Shown here: positions 24,790-37,000 of the stretch, piece by piece
Layout of the letters: each line of letters begins with the position of its first letter
How positions within the stretch are numbered: the first letter of the stretch is position 1
Assembly: GCF_001625215.2 (NCBI RefSeq)
Contig: NC_030383.2
Location: 6,212,779 to 6,276,778, forward strand
DNA from: Daucus carota subsp. sativus
Lineage: Eukaryota; Streptophyta; Magnoliopsida; Apiales; Apiaceae
Reading direction: 5' to 3'
Length of the DNA: 64,000 nt
Translations under genes and position numbers: made by a program
The notes under the pieces: generated by a model
The model's input: the letters and a program-made list of their open reading frames with translations, nothing else
Database searches by the model: none
What the model was told of the DNA's origin: nothing

Positions 24790-27509
24790 ATGATTTGCCA
24801 TCGTTCTTTCACTGATTGGATCAATCATTTTCTTGATTGTATGGGGTAAGTACTGGTTCCTCTTTTACTCTCTTTGTGTATGTATGCATTCTTAAGTCTT
24901 CAGATGAACATGGTGACAATTAGATTCTGTTGGTTTGACTTTTTGGGTCAAGTCAAGATTTGATTTTTATTCTCTCTTTTGCTAAATTAGGGCTGCCCAT
25001 CTACTGTTTTGATCAGTTTTGAGGTGGGTTTTTGTTTGATGAGCCTTGGGTTGCAAAAGTTTTTATTTTGAATTTTATTTTTTTATTCTTCAAGTAATTT
25101 CTTTGTTTGTTGAGGTTGTGTGAATTGAGTAAATTTGGTAGCTTTTTTGTAATTTTGCTTGTTTGTTGAGTAGTATATACAAATATGATACACTTGTCTG
25201 GATTTAGTTGATCTTTGTAAATGTTAGTATATTGTTGTGTTTAATTATACCACGCTTGCATTATGATCATTGAACTGAATATTATTGATTTGTTATATAA
25301 ATGTTACTACCTGTACAGATTCGTGTTTGCTAGCATTTGATTCTAACTTTTTTGGTATATGAATTCTTTCTTTGGGAACATTAGATTAATGGTAGGGTGT
25401 TTTCATATAATATCAAAAAATGGGATATGTTTACCCAAAATACTTGAATTGGAAAAAATATTCCAAATTACCTGATTGGATTCTACATGTGAATCTTGAG
25501 TATCACGGGCAGGTGTAATGTGGAATCACACATACCACGTGTACGGTGTACCTTTTAGGAATGTGTGTTAGGTTTTATACACGACACGTAGATGACTACC
25601 TTGGGGACCCTGTGTGTGCGGGAGTCTGCTACCTGACACAATGATGCTTATGCATCACCACGTAATTCGTGGCCCTTTTCCTATTGTACCTCATATCCGC
25701 CTTTCTGATACTAAAAGTGATCTTTCATACCGGGTTTGCATTTGGTATTTTGTGAACATAAAATTCATTGTAGAGCGTTGTCTTAATATATCAAAATTTG
25801 GGAGATTTGCCCAAAATACAGAATTTGAGGGAAAAACCCAAAATAATGAATGATTTCTACATGGGAATCTTGATTATCACTGGCAGGTGTGACTCAGAAT
25901 TACAATCTATCACACACATACCTTCTAATAAAATTTAGGTTGTGAGGTTTGATTGTGAGGTTTGATACACCACATATAGATGCCTATTTTTTGGGCCAGT
26001 GTGTGCGAAGTCTGCTAACCAACATAGTGATGCATTTGTATCACCACGTAATCCCTGGCCCTTCTACTATTGCACCTCATACATTTTTCTGATGGTTGCA
26101 TTTGGTATTTCTCTTTCCTCCTATATTAGGGTATGGTCCACATTTCTTCGTGTTCTGGTATTTTGGGCATTATTTTTATCATTGTACAACAGAGCTCACT
26201 CAAATGAAGCATTTATAGAGGTGACATAGTTAAATCATCTTCAATAATTTACTTTTGTGATTAATAATTATTATATTCGCTCTGCTGGATGGCAAAAGAA
26301 GGGAAGAACACAACAAAATGTAAAGTTGCTACGTGTCGCGCAAGGAGCTGGTAGCTTTAAAAATCATAGTATAAGATTTTATAGAAACACGTCTTGCATC
26401 ATATTTGCAAAGTTGTGTCGTACCTAGACTGCTAGACTGATAGACAGCTGGTCCAATCCAGTCTTTCCGCAAGATAGATATGAGTAGCAACTAGCAATAT
26501 TAATTTTACATTTTTGCAAAACTTTCTTATGTGACTTTTTCACTTCTTACATGGGTCTTTTTTATATGATACAAAGGGAATATTGCCAAAAACAATAAAT
26601 ATCTTTGATTTTCGTCTGGTGTGCATACTAAACCTGAATTTTAACAGAGCAGAAGTTGTTTTGGTTGCTGTAAAAAATCTAAACCAGTTACTGCTGTGGA
26701 TGAACCATCAAAGGGTCTGATTATTGAGGGTGAGACAGTAAAAAAGACTGGTATGTCAGATGATTTTTGGAGCACCAGCACATATGATCTTGATAACAGT
26801 GCACTTCAGTCTCAGAGAAGCTTATCATCTCTCAGTATCTCAAATCAAAGTCTCACCGGCAGCACTAGCAATAATTCTGAATTCGTAAATCATGGCAAGT
26901 CTAATTTTTTGGGATTTCTTGCAATTATAAATAAACCTATTGTGAAAACTTATGCTTTCCTGTAAATTCTTTTTTCTTACTTGGCTTTGTATATACGGTT
27001 TATCTGTTTTAGTGTGAATGATGTTTGGATTTGCTGAATATAGGGTACCTTCGGTGGAAGCAGACGAGGCTTCAATGGACCGAGCCCAAAAGTTCGGAGA
27101 GTAAAGCAAAAAAGAAGGATCCTGTTTTAAGGTTTGTTCATCGATGTCTTTTTTAAGTTTTAAGGATCCTGTTTTAAGTGAGTCATGCTGCAGTGTACCC
27201 AAGAAACTTCTATGTTGATTTGACGGTGGATAGTAAATTTAATTCCTTATTGGAAATGCTGTTTCTAAAACTGGGCATGCCTGATTTATCTTGTTCTTGT
27301 AGTTGGAATGCAACATATGAGAGCTTGCTCGGGACTAACAAAAGGTTCTATAAGCCGATTCCTCTTTCTGTAAGCACTTCAATTCCACTAATATTTGTTA
27401 GAATTCTTGATGTTTGCCGGCTGTTATTGATAATAAGTTTGGCTCCAATTGACAGGAAATGGTTGAGTTTTTAGTGGAGATATGGGAACAAGAAGGCTTA
27501 TATGATTGA
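24790..27509 (+). CDS. Small conserved plant protein of unknown function, with a GC-AG intron
   Basis: Five exons (24790-24845, 26650-26894, 27044-27131, 27303-27369, 27456-27509) join in phase to 169 residues. The protein starts MICHRSFTDWINHF, then has a Cys-rich patch (GRSCFGCCKKSKP). A Ser-rich middle (DDFWSTSTYDLDNSALQSQR) follows, then a Trp-rich block (GYLRWKQTRLQW). It ends SWNATYESLLG, EMVEFLVEIWEQEGLYD. I recognise this arrangement as a conserved plant family but know no biochemical function. The Cys patch near the N-terminus could be lipidated, which is inference. The second intron has donor GCAAGT (26895), the classic GC-AG form. The 1.8-kb first intron contains an internal duplication. 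The start is the first ATG upstream that keeps phase with exon 2. Confidence 0.8.
25430..26110. repeat. Diverged tandem duplication in intron 1 of the small gene
   Basis: The segment about 25430-25790 is repeated at about 25805-26110. Matching landmarks include GTGTGCGGGAGTCTGCTACC against GTGTGCGAAGTCTGCTAACC, CATCACCACGTAAT in both, and GGCAGGTGT in both. The copies differ by many substitutions and small indels, so this is an old duplication or a pair of repeats. Confidence 0.7.
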
Positions 27510-28169
27510 GCATGACTTTGGTTATGCCAAAACATATGACTGACTTTTTTAGTTGAAGATTTCTGCAAGCTTTAATTAAATTTTCTTGGTAAATAGCTGC
27601 TTAACAAAGGAAAATTATACAGTAGTAGGAAATCTTGCTCTGACACATTAAACTATTTCAGTACTGTAGATTGCAGTGTCAGGTAGTTCAGCATGTACAA
27701 GGACAACACTGAGCTGGTGTTTTTTATTAAAAAAAAAATAGTAATAATCCTTACAAAATAGTGGTTTTATTAGGTCCAACTGTCCAAGTGATTATGGAAT
27801 TGCTGCATTACCCTGGATGGACTCTGGAGTAGAACAAAATATGCGCAATATTGGCCAACTCATGTTGAACTAAAATCGCTTCAGAAGTCTTATGATACGA
27901 AATAAAATTCATTTATATAATATGAGTAATTCATAGGATAGTTATTCATTTAAAGATTAGAACTAGGCCACCTTTTCTTTTGTCAAGTTTAGAACTTAAA
28001 TTAGAATAGATTTCATAGAACAGGTGAACAGCATCTCAAGGCAGAGAACTTTTTTAGGCCTTTTGATCCTTGGTCAGATTTTCGCTACTCTTCCTCTGAA
28101 AAATACATTTCAAAACCAAGATACTCAAAATTCGAGCTGAGTGAGATGTTAACTGATTAAATCCCAAGA
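27510..28169. other. 3' flank of the small gene
   Basis: This non-coding stretch probably includes the 3' UTR of the gene ending at 27509. I see no second gene, RNA gene or defined transposon here. Confidence 0.5.
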
Positions 28170-28640
28170 ATCAGATAACATCACATTTTGCATGCATCCC
28201 AAACAACCCACATTTTGCATGCATCCCAACAACACCACTTGCCACAACCACATCCCAAAGATACCCTCTTTTCAACACACTTGACACTACTATGAACCAT
28301 CCCACCATTATCAGCCTACCCAGCTCACTACAACACTTCAAAACACTAGGGTAGGTGTAATTATCAGGCCTAATATGATCAAATTGCAACAATAAAACTC
28401 GAAAAAGATCAAGAACTTCCAGGAATTTATAATTCTTGGTGTAAGCTGCCATAAGGCCATTCCACAAAGATATATCAAAAGTGTTTTCTACAGATTGAAA
28501 AACAAGCCTGCCATATTTGAAATCTTGGCAAGAAAGTAGAAAGTTATGAGATTTCTGGTGACGACAATGTAGTTTTTAAAGCCTAAAGTTGAGATCTTTT
28601 GATGTACAAGTTTGCGTTTGTGCAAGTAATCTGGTGATGG
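28170..28640 (-). pseudogene. PPR-protein gene fragment (pseudogene)
   Basis: Read on the minus strand, this encodes blocks typical of plant pentatricopeptide repeat proteins: KLVHQKI, NLITFYF, then SLWNGLMAAYTKNY, RPDNYTYPSVLKC and VVASGVVGMHAKC. The frame changes near 28535 (between FYFL and SCQDFKYG), and the copy stops after about 150 codons, far short of a real PPR gene. Near its end a short tandem repeat duplicates the codons for GMHAKC (about 28183-28224). PPR proteins normally act in organelle RNA processing; this copy cannot. A degenerate relative lies at 30700-31110. Confidence 0.8.
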
Positions 28641-29128
28641 TGAATGGTTTGGGGAAGAACAAGAACTGTGGGATGTTCATGGACTTTGGTTGACAAATGT
28701 TCTTTAAAGTGACATTTGTTCAAATTATTAGTTCCAACACTTCCATAATAGATCGTGTTCTAATCAGCAAAAAATTGAGATCTCATGCACATGTATTTTG
28801 TGAATAGGATAAAAAAAACACTCCGAGTCATTTTATTTTATAACAAAAATTCGTCAGCAAAAAACCAAACAAATATTACTCATATTCATCCCACAGTTGC
28901 ATCACAATATTCCATTTCATTAATGAATGTACCTATAGGGCTAAATGTGTAGCTCATTACTACATTATTGCCATCGTTAAGAAACACTCATATAAATGCC
29001 CATAAAAAGGAGGTACTGAGGTAGAAAATACGAAATTAACAAATACATTTTTTGCTTCTGAGAGCCACAAACTGAGTAGTAGATCACATGACATCCAAAT
29101 CAGAATTACTTAATAATCTAAACGTATT

Positions 29129-30926
29129 TCAATAAAAGAACCCAATAACTTGACCACCTACTTGCTGTCGAATTGCTTCTTCATGGTCTAGAAGTCCATT
29201 TGGCGTCGATATTACAACATAGCCCCACTGCACAACCAATGGAAAACTCAAGTCAACAAGTGTAATATGTCAAAGTGGCTTTCTAACTCGATTAAGCAGA
29301 AAATGTAAAGGAAGCACAACTATATCTCCATTTATGGGGTACAATTGACACATCATAAGCAAATAACTCTAGGTGGCATGCCATGAATAGAAAATACAGA
29401 TAACCTTTCATGTCAAAAGGAAGCAAAATGATGTTTGCATGCCCACCCCCACCATTCATTATAAAGGAAGTACCTTAAGTGTAATTTGATTTAGTTTTAT
29501 ATCAAGGAATACGAGTGCAAAACAATTGTGAGTTGAATCCTGAATAATTAATCATTGTGCTGTAAAGTCTCACATCAACTAGTCCTGCATAAGTCCAGGC
29601 CAAAAGAATTGCCATGAAAGTAACTCTGTTGAGTTTGATATTAGATTTCAGCATTGACTTGGAATCAGATTCCCTTCTTTAAGGCACCTAACTGTAATCA
29701 AGCTGCTAGGACACTACCAGAGAAAAAGTATTAGGTTTTATCCCAGCTCTTTCATATCATTAAATATGCCCTCCAAATGACACCCTACCGATACATAACC
29801 GGAAATTAGAGTTAATTGCACTTTGTGTACCTAAAGTATACTCATTCTGCAATTCGTGTACCTAAAGTATTGATTGAGCACATTATTTACCCAAACAAGG
29901 CATTTTCATACAGATTGTGTACTCCCGTCATATTACCGTTACTGCGGTTACTAAGAAGTAGGAAAAGCGGGCAAGATCATGTTAATATACATACAACTTT
30001 TTTTCTATTGCTATGTGGATAACATCATTAAGCCCAACTTTTCCCTGAATATGGACCAGCTCCAGCAGCCTTTTAATAGTGTTAATTATGGCCATGTGGG
30101 TGTGAATCCATCTTTGTATAGTAACTGCTCAGTATCTTCTGCAGCACATAAGTCACTCTTTATAAACCCATATTTATTAGCATGTTTACCAGGTAATAGC
30201 TTAACAGAGCCATGTGTTTCACTGTTAAGCTCAATGAGCACATAGTAATATTTAAGCCATCCTATCAATACAAGGTTGCAGCTAGATTATGCAGAATAAA
30301 AGGTTAGCAGAAATTAGAGTTTGTGATTCAATGCTCGAGAAAAATAGTAAACAGAGGCTGAACATGTATAGCCATGAAAAATTACGTCATAAAGATTTGC
30401 ATATATATGTGTTGCTATAGATACATGCGAAGTGAAGAAATGGGTCATGAAATGAAGGTGGTTGGCCTGAAAATTATACATACTGAATGATACAAATCAA
30501 AGATGGCGGTGCAACCGTGCAAGTGATGAATGAAGATACCCCTTAGCAGCAGTCTTCTCCATATTCAACATAGAGAAATAAAGAAGACTGCTGCGACGCA
30601 TTATTATATATACACACACACACATATATATATATATATATGCAAGTGTGTAAGGTGCTACTCCACCACAAACATCTCTTAGAATAAAAACTAAAAACCA
30701 ATTATCAGAGTATGTACAATTATCAGCCCTACCCACCTCACTACAAGACTTCAAAAAACTAGAGTATGTACAATTATCAGGCCTAAGAAATCAAACTACA
30801 ATAATAAAGTCTGAAAAAGATCAAGAACTTGAAATTCTTAGTGTAAGCATCCCACAAAGATATATCAATGGGATTTCTGCAGATTAGAAGACAAGTTTAG
30901 CAATTTAAGTTCTTGACAAGAAAAGT

Positions 30927-30976
<50 letters not shown>

Positions 30977-32265
30977 GCAGAGGACAATGTTGTTTTGTAA
31001 ACTTAAAGTTACAATTTTTTGGTGCACAAGTTTACCTTGTGCCAGTAATCTTATCTTGGTGAATGTTTTGAGGAAAAAATAGCTTCGAGATGTTCAGACT
31101 CCACTGTTTCCAAACAAAAATTGAAGTATAAAAGAACTTATCTTCCGCCTGTTGTTACTTATGTTTTCAAGGCTGCTCAATTCAGTTATCTGTGAGTACC
31201 TTCTTTGCTCGTCAGTTGTATTTTACAAGAAATTATTAGATTGTATTATATGTATTAAATATAATACAATAATAGTAGGGGCAATCAGATGCCTGACATA
31301 TGATATAGGTATCTGAATGGTAAAACCATTTTAATAATGAAAAAATCAGCAGCTCAGATCTTAATAAGCTTTTCTTTATGATTTTAGTATGTCGCGACAG
31401 CACTTAACATAAATATGAAAACACAATTTTATTCCAAGAAAATAACCAAGAAAACAAGCAGCACTCTCATCCATTGTATAAATCTAGAAAGATAGCAAAA
31501 CATATCAATATACTATATTACTATCACATAAATATCTGTCCTCTCTATGCAAAACAGTAACTTTTCACAATTCTATAAGATGTGACTACATATTTTGAAG
31601 ATTAAAGTAAACAGACCTGACGCGTTGGAAGGGTGCGCAATCTATAGTTCTCAATATCCCGAGCCTTGATGTCTTGTCGATAAGTAAGAACCCTACAATC
31701 ATTAACTCTGCCTAGCAGATCAACAGTAATGTTTTTCACTCTCTGAGGATCATGTACTTGAAAATCTTTAATGTACCCTGCATAGAATGTTATGAAGGAA
31801 CAATGTTTTATACAAGCAATCTTTCATAACAAGGCATAATCTAACTTAAGTGGTTTACAATTCTCGCAGAGCAAAGGAATGCTTACAGATTACAAAAACC
31901 ATTAAATCGATTTCAAAACAAGACATCGCAATATCAGGAGTTGACTAACAACTTCAAACTCAAGCAAGTAATCAACACTACAACAAAGCTAAGGTCTCAA
32001 TTGTGATGATCAACAACATACACAATTTCACCAAATCAAACACAACTAGAAAACAATTCTCCACATATGATTCAGAATCAAAATATTAATAAAGAGCAAA
32101 ACAATAACAAAAGTAAGAAGAACAGCTGCACGATTGTAAATGAATATATACATAATCAAGTAATCAGAAATGAAACGAACGTGCAGATGGAAATATTTAT
32201 AAGTTTATTGTAACAGTGATTGTAGCTGAGAGGGAGGGAGGGAGAGAGAGGAGGGGGGAGAGAGA

Positions 32266-32324
<59 letters not shown>

Positions 32325-32452
32325 CGGTATTTCATGATGTTGAGGAAAGAAGAGGTGACATTAGATACAGGCTGAAGATGTGTATTTGCAAACCCTCTCT
32401 TCTCAGCATTCACTATCTTCCTCAGTGCTTCGTTCAGTATTCTCCTTCCCAT
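29129..32452 (-). CDS. RPS15A: Ribosomal protein uS8 (S15a), divergent mitochondrial-type copy
   Basis: Three exons (32452-32323, 31777-31617, 29227-29129) join in phase to 129 residues, the standard S15a length. Recognisable blocks are [72 protein letters not shown] and GGQVIGFFY at the C-terminus. It is a small-subunit protein binding 16S/18S-type rRNA. The start MGRR and changes such as [13 protein letters not shown] resemble the divergent S15a class that, in flowering plants, replaced the original mitochondrial S8; mitochondrial use here is therefore likely but inferred. The first intron donor (GAG|GTCTCTCTC) is the first unit of a long CT microsatellite. The second intron (2.4 kb) holds a PPR-derived repeat and a TA microsatellite. 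Confidence 0.93.
30700..31110 (-). pseudogene. Second degenerate copy of the PPR fragment, in S15a intron 2
   Basis: This stretch aligns in the same orientation with 28300-28690: shared pieces include AATTATCAGGCCTAA, AAAAAGATCAAGAACTT, CCACAAAGATATATCAA and ACAAGTTT. It is more decayed than the first copy and has no open frame. A (TA)n microsatellite (30931-30974) interrupts it. The two copies lie on either side of the last S15a exon, about 2.4 kb apart. Confidence 0.75.
30931..30974. repeat. (TA)n microsatellite, 22 units
   Basis: An uninterrupted run of TA dinucleotides sits inside the degenerate PPR-like copy in S15a intron 2. Such runs are usually length-polymorphic. Confidence 0.95.
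32230..32321. repeat. GA/CT microsatellite touching the S15a intron-1 donor
   Basis: A run of GAGAGA with GGGA and GATA interruptions reaches position 32321. Read on the gene strand it is (CT)n starting directly at the splice donor of exon 1. Repeat-length changes therefore occur within the first bases of the intron. Confidence 0.95.
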
Positions 32453-34054
32453 TTCACTCTCTCCTAAACCCTAATTTCAAAGCCCCCACCCTCAATTTAC
32501 CCGCTCTACTCCACTTTCTGCCTTCTTTGCCCGGCCCAAACCATCTGCCCACAACTTGCAACCCATCTGCCTTTTATGCCATGTGAATTTATTTATTTTC
32601 TTTTCTATTTTTTTAAACTATTTTTTTATTTTCTTTTAACAATTTAGATTTATTCAATTTAAATTCAAAATTACCTAATTTCCGGTTGGCATGAAAATGG
32701 TAACAATCATCCACACATATAGGTAGATACTCAGATGAGAACCCCATGTGTCAAGGAGATGACATGGCACCTTCCAAAATCTTCTCTGTAATTTTGTCTT
32801 TTTGCTGATTGTTTTGGATTTTGATGTTCTTACTTTTTATTTTATTAAAATTAAATAACTCTTTGTTTTTTTCAGCTTATTAATATTCAGTTTTTTACAC
32901 GATCTTTTGCTTTTCATGTCTTCACAGACCAGTTTTCTCTCTCAGTCGCTTTTATCATCACAATCATCACTTTTCTTCTAAGAATTTTCAATCATCACTT
33001 TTCTTCTAAGGATTTTCAATCCATAGTTTCATTTTGCGGAGGTGATTCTCAAAAGCGACATGCTCGAGGCTTAATCACAAATTCTCCTCTCTTCGGGAGT
33101 CGAGCATGTGATCAAAAGGATACAACTTCTCTTTTTAACCGGCTGAACCAAACCTTACGGGTAATTTGATAATTTTTTTAATGAGTGTTACATTGTTATA
33201 CCTGAAATTTGGCTGGAAGCTAACAGCTACTTAACTCATTGTGATCCTTTAAAAGTTTATGTATTATATCTTATTCCTGAACACATACAATGATGTAAAA
33301 AAAATATGTATTTAGAATCTGAAATTTTATTTAAAATTTGGCACTGCTGTAAAAAAATATGTATTTTTATTTAGAATCTGAAAATTTATTATAATTTTTT
33401 ACATCATTACGTGTGTTCAGAATATAATACATAAACTTAGGGGTCACAAGGGGTAAAGTAGTTGTTAAAAATTAACATAGATCATGATACCTCTCAAACA
33501 GTTAAAATTAACGCTTGTTTTCAATGGAATGGTAGGACAAGGTTACAAACCGGGAGCTAATAAAAACTTAGGGGTACGAACTGACTCGTTTCAAAAGAAC
33601 TGGCACGTTTCAAAGTATGAAGACTGATTTGCTAATGACTCAAAGTCGAGAGATATAAAGTGCAATAATCTCAGTCGAACAAGAGGAGGAAAATGACAGC
33701 TTTCTAATTCGATTCGGAATGTATCCCTGAAAACTATACGATATTGATCAGGATAAAATTAATAAAAGAAACAAAAAATAGAAAAAGAATGGCGTCCATA
33801 ATATTTTAAACAATTGAGAAAACAAAACGCTGACTCTTATCTCGTTCTATTTTGTCCTTATCCTTAACAAAACTCATTCTTTTCTTACAAACCCCGATAA
33901 AATAGTCTTTAAAAATTAAACTACAACTCCAGTTGCACCACGTTTCAAAGACAGAGACACACCACACACATATAAAACACACACACAGTTAGTTTGGTCC
34001 CCTCCCCTCTTCTTGCATAATTCTTGTCTTGAAATAAATTCTGGTTGGTGAAAA
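32453..34054. other. Divergent intergenic region between S15a and the MBD gene
   Basis: The S15a and MBD genes are transcribed away from this region, so both promoters should lie here. It contains a 26-bp imperfect tandem repeat (AATCATCACTTTTCTTCTAA at about 32963 and 32992) and an inverted-repeat element at about 33240-33450. No coding sequence is seen. A GTGTGTGTG-type AC repeat near 33970 lies in the MBD leader. Confidence 0.5.
33240..33450. mobile_element. Short inverted-repeat element (MITE-like)
   Basis: The left arm (GTGATCCTTTAAAAGTTTAT through CTGAACACATACAATGATGT, about 33240-33295) is matched in inverted form by the right arm (ACATCATTACGTGTGTTCAG through ATAAACTTAGGGGTCAC, about 33400-33449). 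The middle has two copies of ATATGTATTTAGAATCTGAA-like sequence. The target duplication is not clear, so the superfamily is uncertain. Confidence 0.6.
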
Positions 34055-37000
34055 ATGGCAAGCTCGGTCGAGAAGAAAGAACAAGTTGTTTCAATGGAAC
34101 TTCCTGCCCCTTCTGGCTGGATAAAAAAGGTATCTTTTTCCATTTCTAACATCTATCTTTACTTTTATTACAATCTTGAAATACCCCTTGTTTATTTTTT
34201 GTTCTGTGTTGTTTTTTGTCTGAATTTTGTAGGTTTTTTTAAATAAAAAATGTGTGTTTTGTTTGGATTTTGGTTTGTTGAACTAGGGTTTGTGAATTGT
34301 GATATATTTTCTTGATTCTTTGTTTATTTATTTGTTGCTAAAACTGGGGGGTTGTGAATTTGTGGTGTATTTTATGTATTTTTTGGTGTTTGTTGAACTA
34401 GGGTTTGTGATTTTTTTTGTTGATTTGGGTGAAATGTGTGCAATTCAACTAGGTGGTTGTGATTTTGTGAGAGTTTTTGCAAGGTTGAGTTATGTGAGGG
34501 ATGGTGGTTGACTTTTCTTGTTTTGGGAACAAGAATGGATCCCAGTTGGGGATGCTATTTTTCTGTCATTTTTGTTTGCATAAATGTATAATTCTTCTGA
34601 GTTACTGCTACATTTATGTAAAGAGCTGTTCCTTTTCTGGAAAGTGTGTATGTATGATATGTATTCAAATAATGATTGCACATTTGCATCTTTGTTGCCT
34701 TTTATGTTTATGTTTTTATGAGCCCTACTGTCATTATTTGTTATATTCCTTTGCTAGGAAATACAATAATAAAAAGCAAGGTTTTAACTACGTTCCGAAT
34801 GTTTGTTATCAAGTAGAATATTTGGTGTAATTTTCTTTTGGTTTTGAATATTTTTGTTTAATATAAGCAGGGGATTTGAACGTTTTATTGTAAAGCAGGG
34901 GTTTGACTATTTTTGTTTATATAAAGCAGGGGATTTGAACTTTTTATTGTAAAGCAGGGGTTTTGGTCAAGTTAATAGTTTGGTTTTCGTAAATTGTAGC
35001 AGAATTTCCTGGTTTCTTTAATAAAATAACGTAGTAATATAACTGAAGCTAGTAGTTTATAGAGCGACATTTTTTTTTTTTGCTTTCTGTGTCTTTATGT
35101 CATTGAACCAGTTTTGGACAATCATGGTCATCTGCTATCTTTGGAGTTGTGTTGAAATTAGTGAAGAGGCTTTATTAATGTTACTGTGGATGTAATAGCT
35201 GTAGTAGTACATATCTGAATATCTAATTGCCTTTACTGTAATCATGCCCACACAAACCCCTCCACAGTTATTGCATATACATGTTCATTGAGTTGCATAT
35301 ATAGATGTTAAACAGTTCCAAAACTGTAATTAGAATCAACATAGTGGGTGCTCCTTTTGATTGGCAAAGCCAGCACACTTTATCCGCCTTTTGAGTCTCA
35401 GCATCTATCCATCTGCACAATATTGTAATGCATCTCCTGTTATAGGCACAAAGTAAATTATTTCATCTGTTTGAAGGATAGAAGAAATAAATACACATCT
35501 CCTCATAATACATAGATGTTAAACATTCTAAACTAACGACAATTAAAGAATTTTGGTGGTACTTTTCCTTTCAGCATGTGTATATATGTACTACATGGTG
35601 CTGAGTAAGCTGTCATAGTGGGCTGATGTTTTGACTATTATCATGGTACCTCATAATGCAACACTTGAAGCAATTATGCATTTTGTTTATGAAGCATGGA
35701 TTTTGCTACCAGGCATGGATACTATACAACATGGACCTGCCAATGCAACAAAACTAAGGCAGGGTTACAGAAAGGATGCGCTATATAAGAAATCTTTTCT
35801 GTAACTAGCTTAAAGGTCCCCCTGAAGGCTGAATTATAGTGCCGTTGCTGTTTAATACTTTTTAGTACCAATGAATTAATACTCAATAATGACATCTAAC
35901 GCTTTTTGCATGACATGACAGTTAACTTTAATGTAATAGATATATTTGATTACATATATACACAATGAACATGATTTCTGCCCTGGCTTTCCGCATTAAA
36001 ATTCCTTCCCTCTCTTGCTTTTGTGATGAAACATATCTTCATCAACGTCGCCTTTTTGTGTGCCAAGTAACATAGATTCTTTCAGATTAGCTCTTGCATA
36101 CTAAATTGTTTTTCGACAACCAAATGTTACTTATTACATTATGTCAAGTTTCATTCGAAAAGTGTCTAATATGAAATATCATATGAACTATAGAACCTTC
36201 ATGTTCAGTGAAGTTTTCCTGTAACCCGGGGTCAATTACTAAATTGTATGGTGTCAGATACTTGGGTGATTGTTCTGACACTGCAACACGGATTGGTATC
36301 TGTTTACACAAGTGACTCAACCCGAATCTTAGCCTATAATTATGAAAGAAAATCTAATATTGTCCCAGAGAATGGTGATATAATTGGTGACCCTAACTCC
36401 GGAATTTTATTTTAAAATGCTAAAGCTTATAATATTCTTGTGTGGAAATACGAGTACCTGAGTACTACTTCCATTCGTTTCAGAAAAATGGCTTCAAAAA
36501 TCCTTAGCAGGTTGTGACATTGTACTATCAAACAATTTAGAAGAACAATGTTGGAGTGTACTGTTGTATGAAAATTTATGTAATAGTCAAACCCTCCATG
36601 CCCTCAAATATGTCATCATATTTTAAAATGCAAATAGGTATTAATTGCCCCTGCATATTTTCTGAACCTCTGAGACCACAGTAGAAACTTTGGGGGTTTT
36701 GTAATGAGACAGTATAAACTTTGGTGGTCACAGTAAATTAGAATAAGTTTTTTTTTGGTTGAGTTCTATTGATAGAGGACTTGGTCCTTGTCTTAGCTGA
36801 AAGAGATGTTAACCTGTTTTAAACCACCAATTTAGAAATTATATGCTAATATGCTTTAATGGTTGCTCATGTTTAGCCTTGTGTTTAACAGTTAATATAC
36901 ATATAGTGACTTTAAAACCATTTTTTGGCATGGCTTCCATTATTATTCTCAAATTAGGGAAAATTTCTCTTTGAATATCTAATGTTAAATTTATAGTAAG

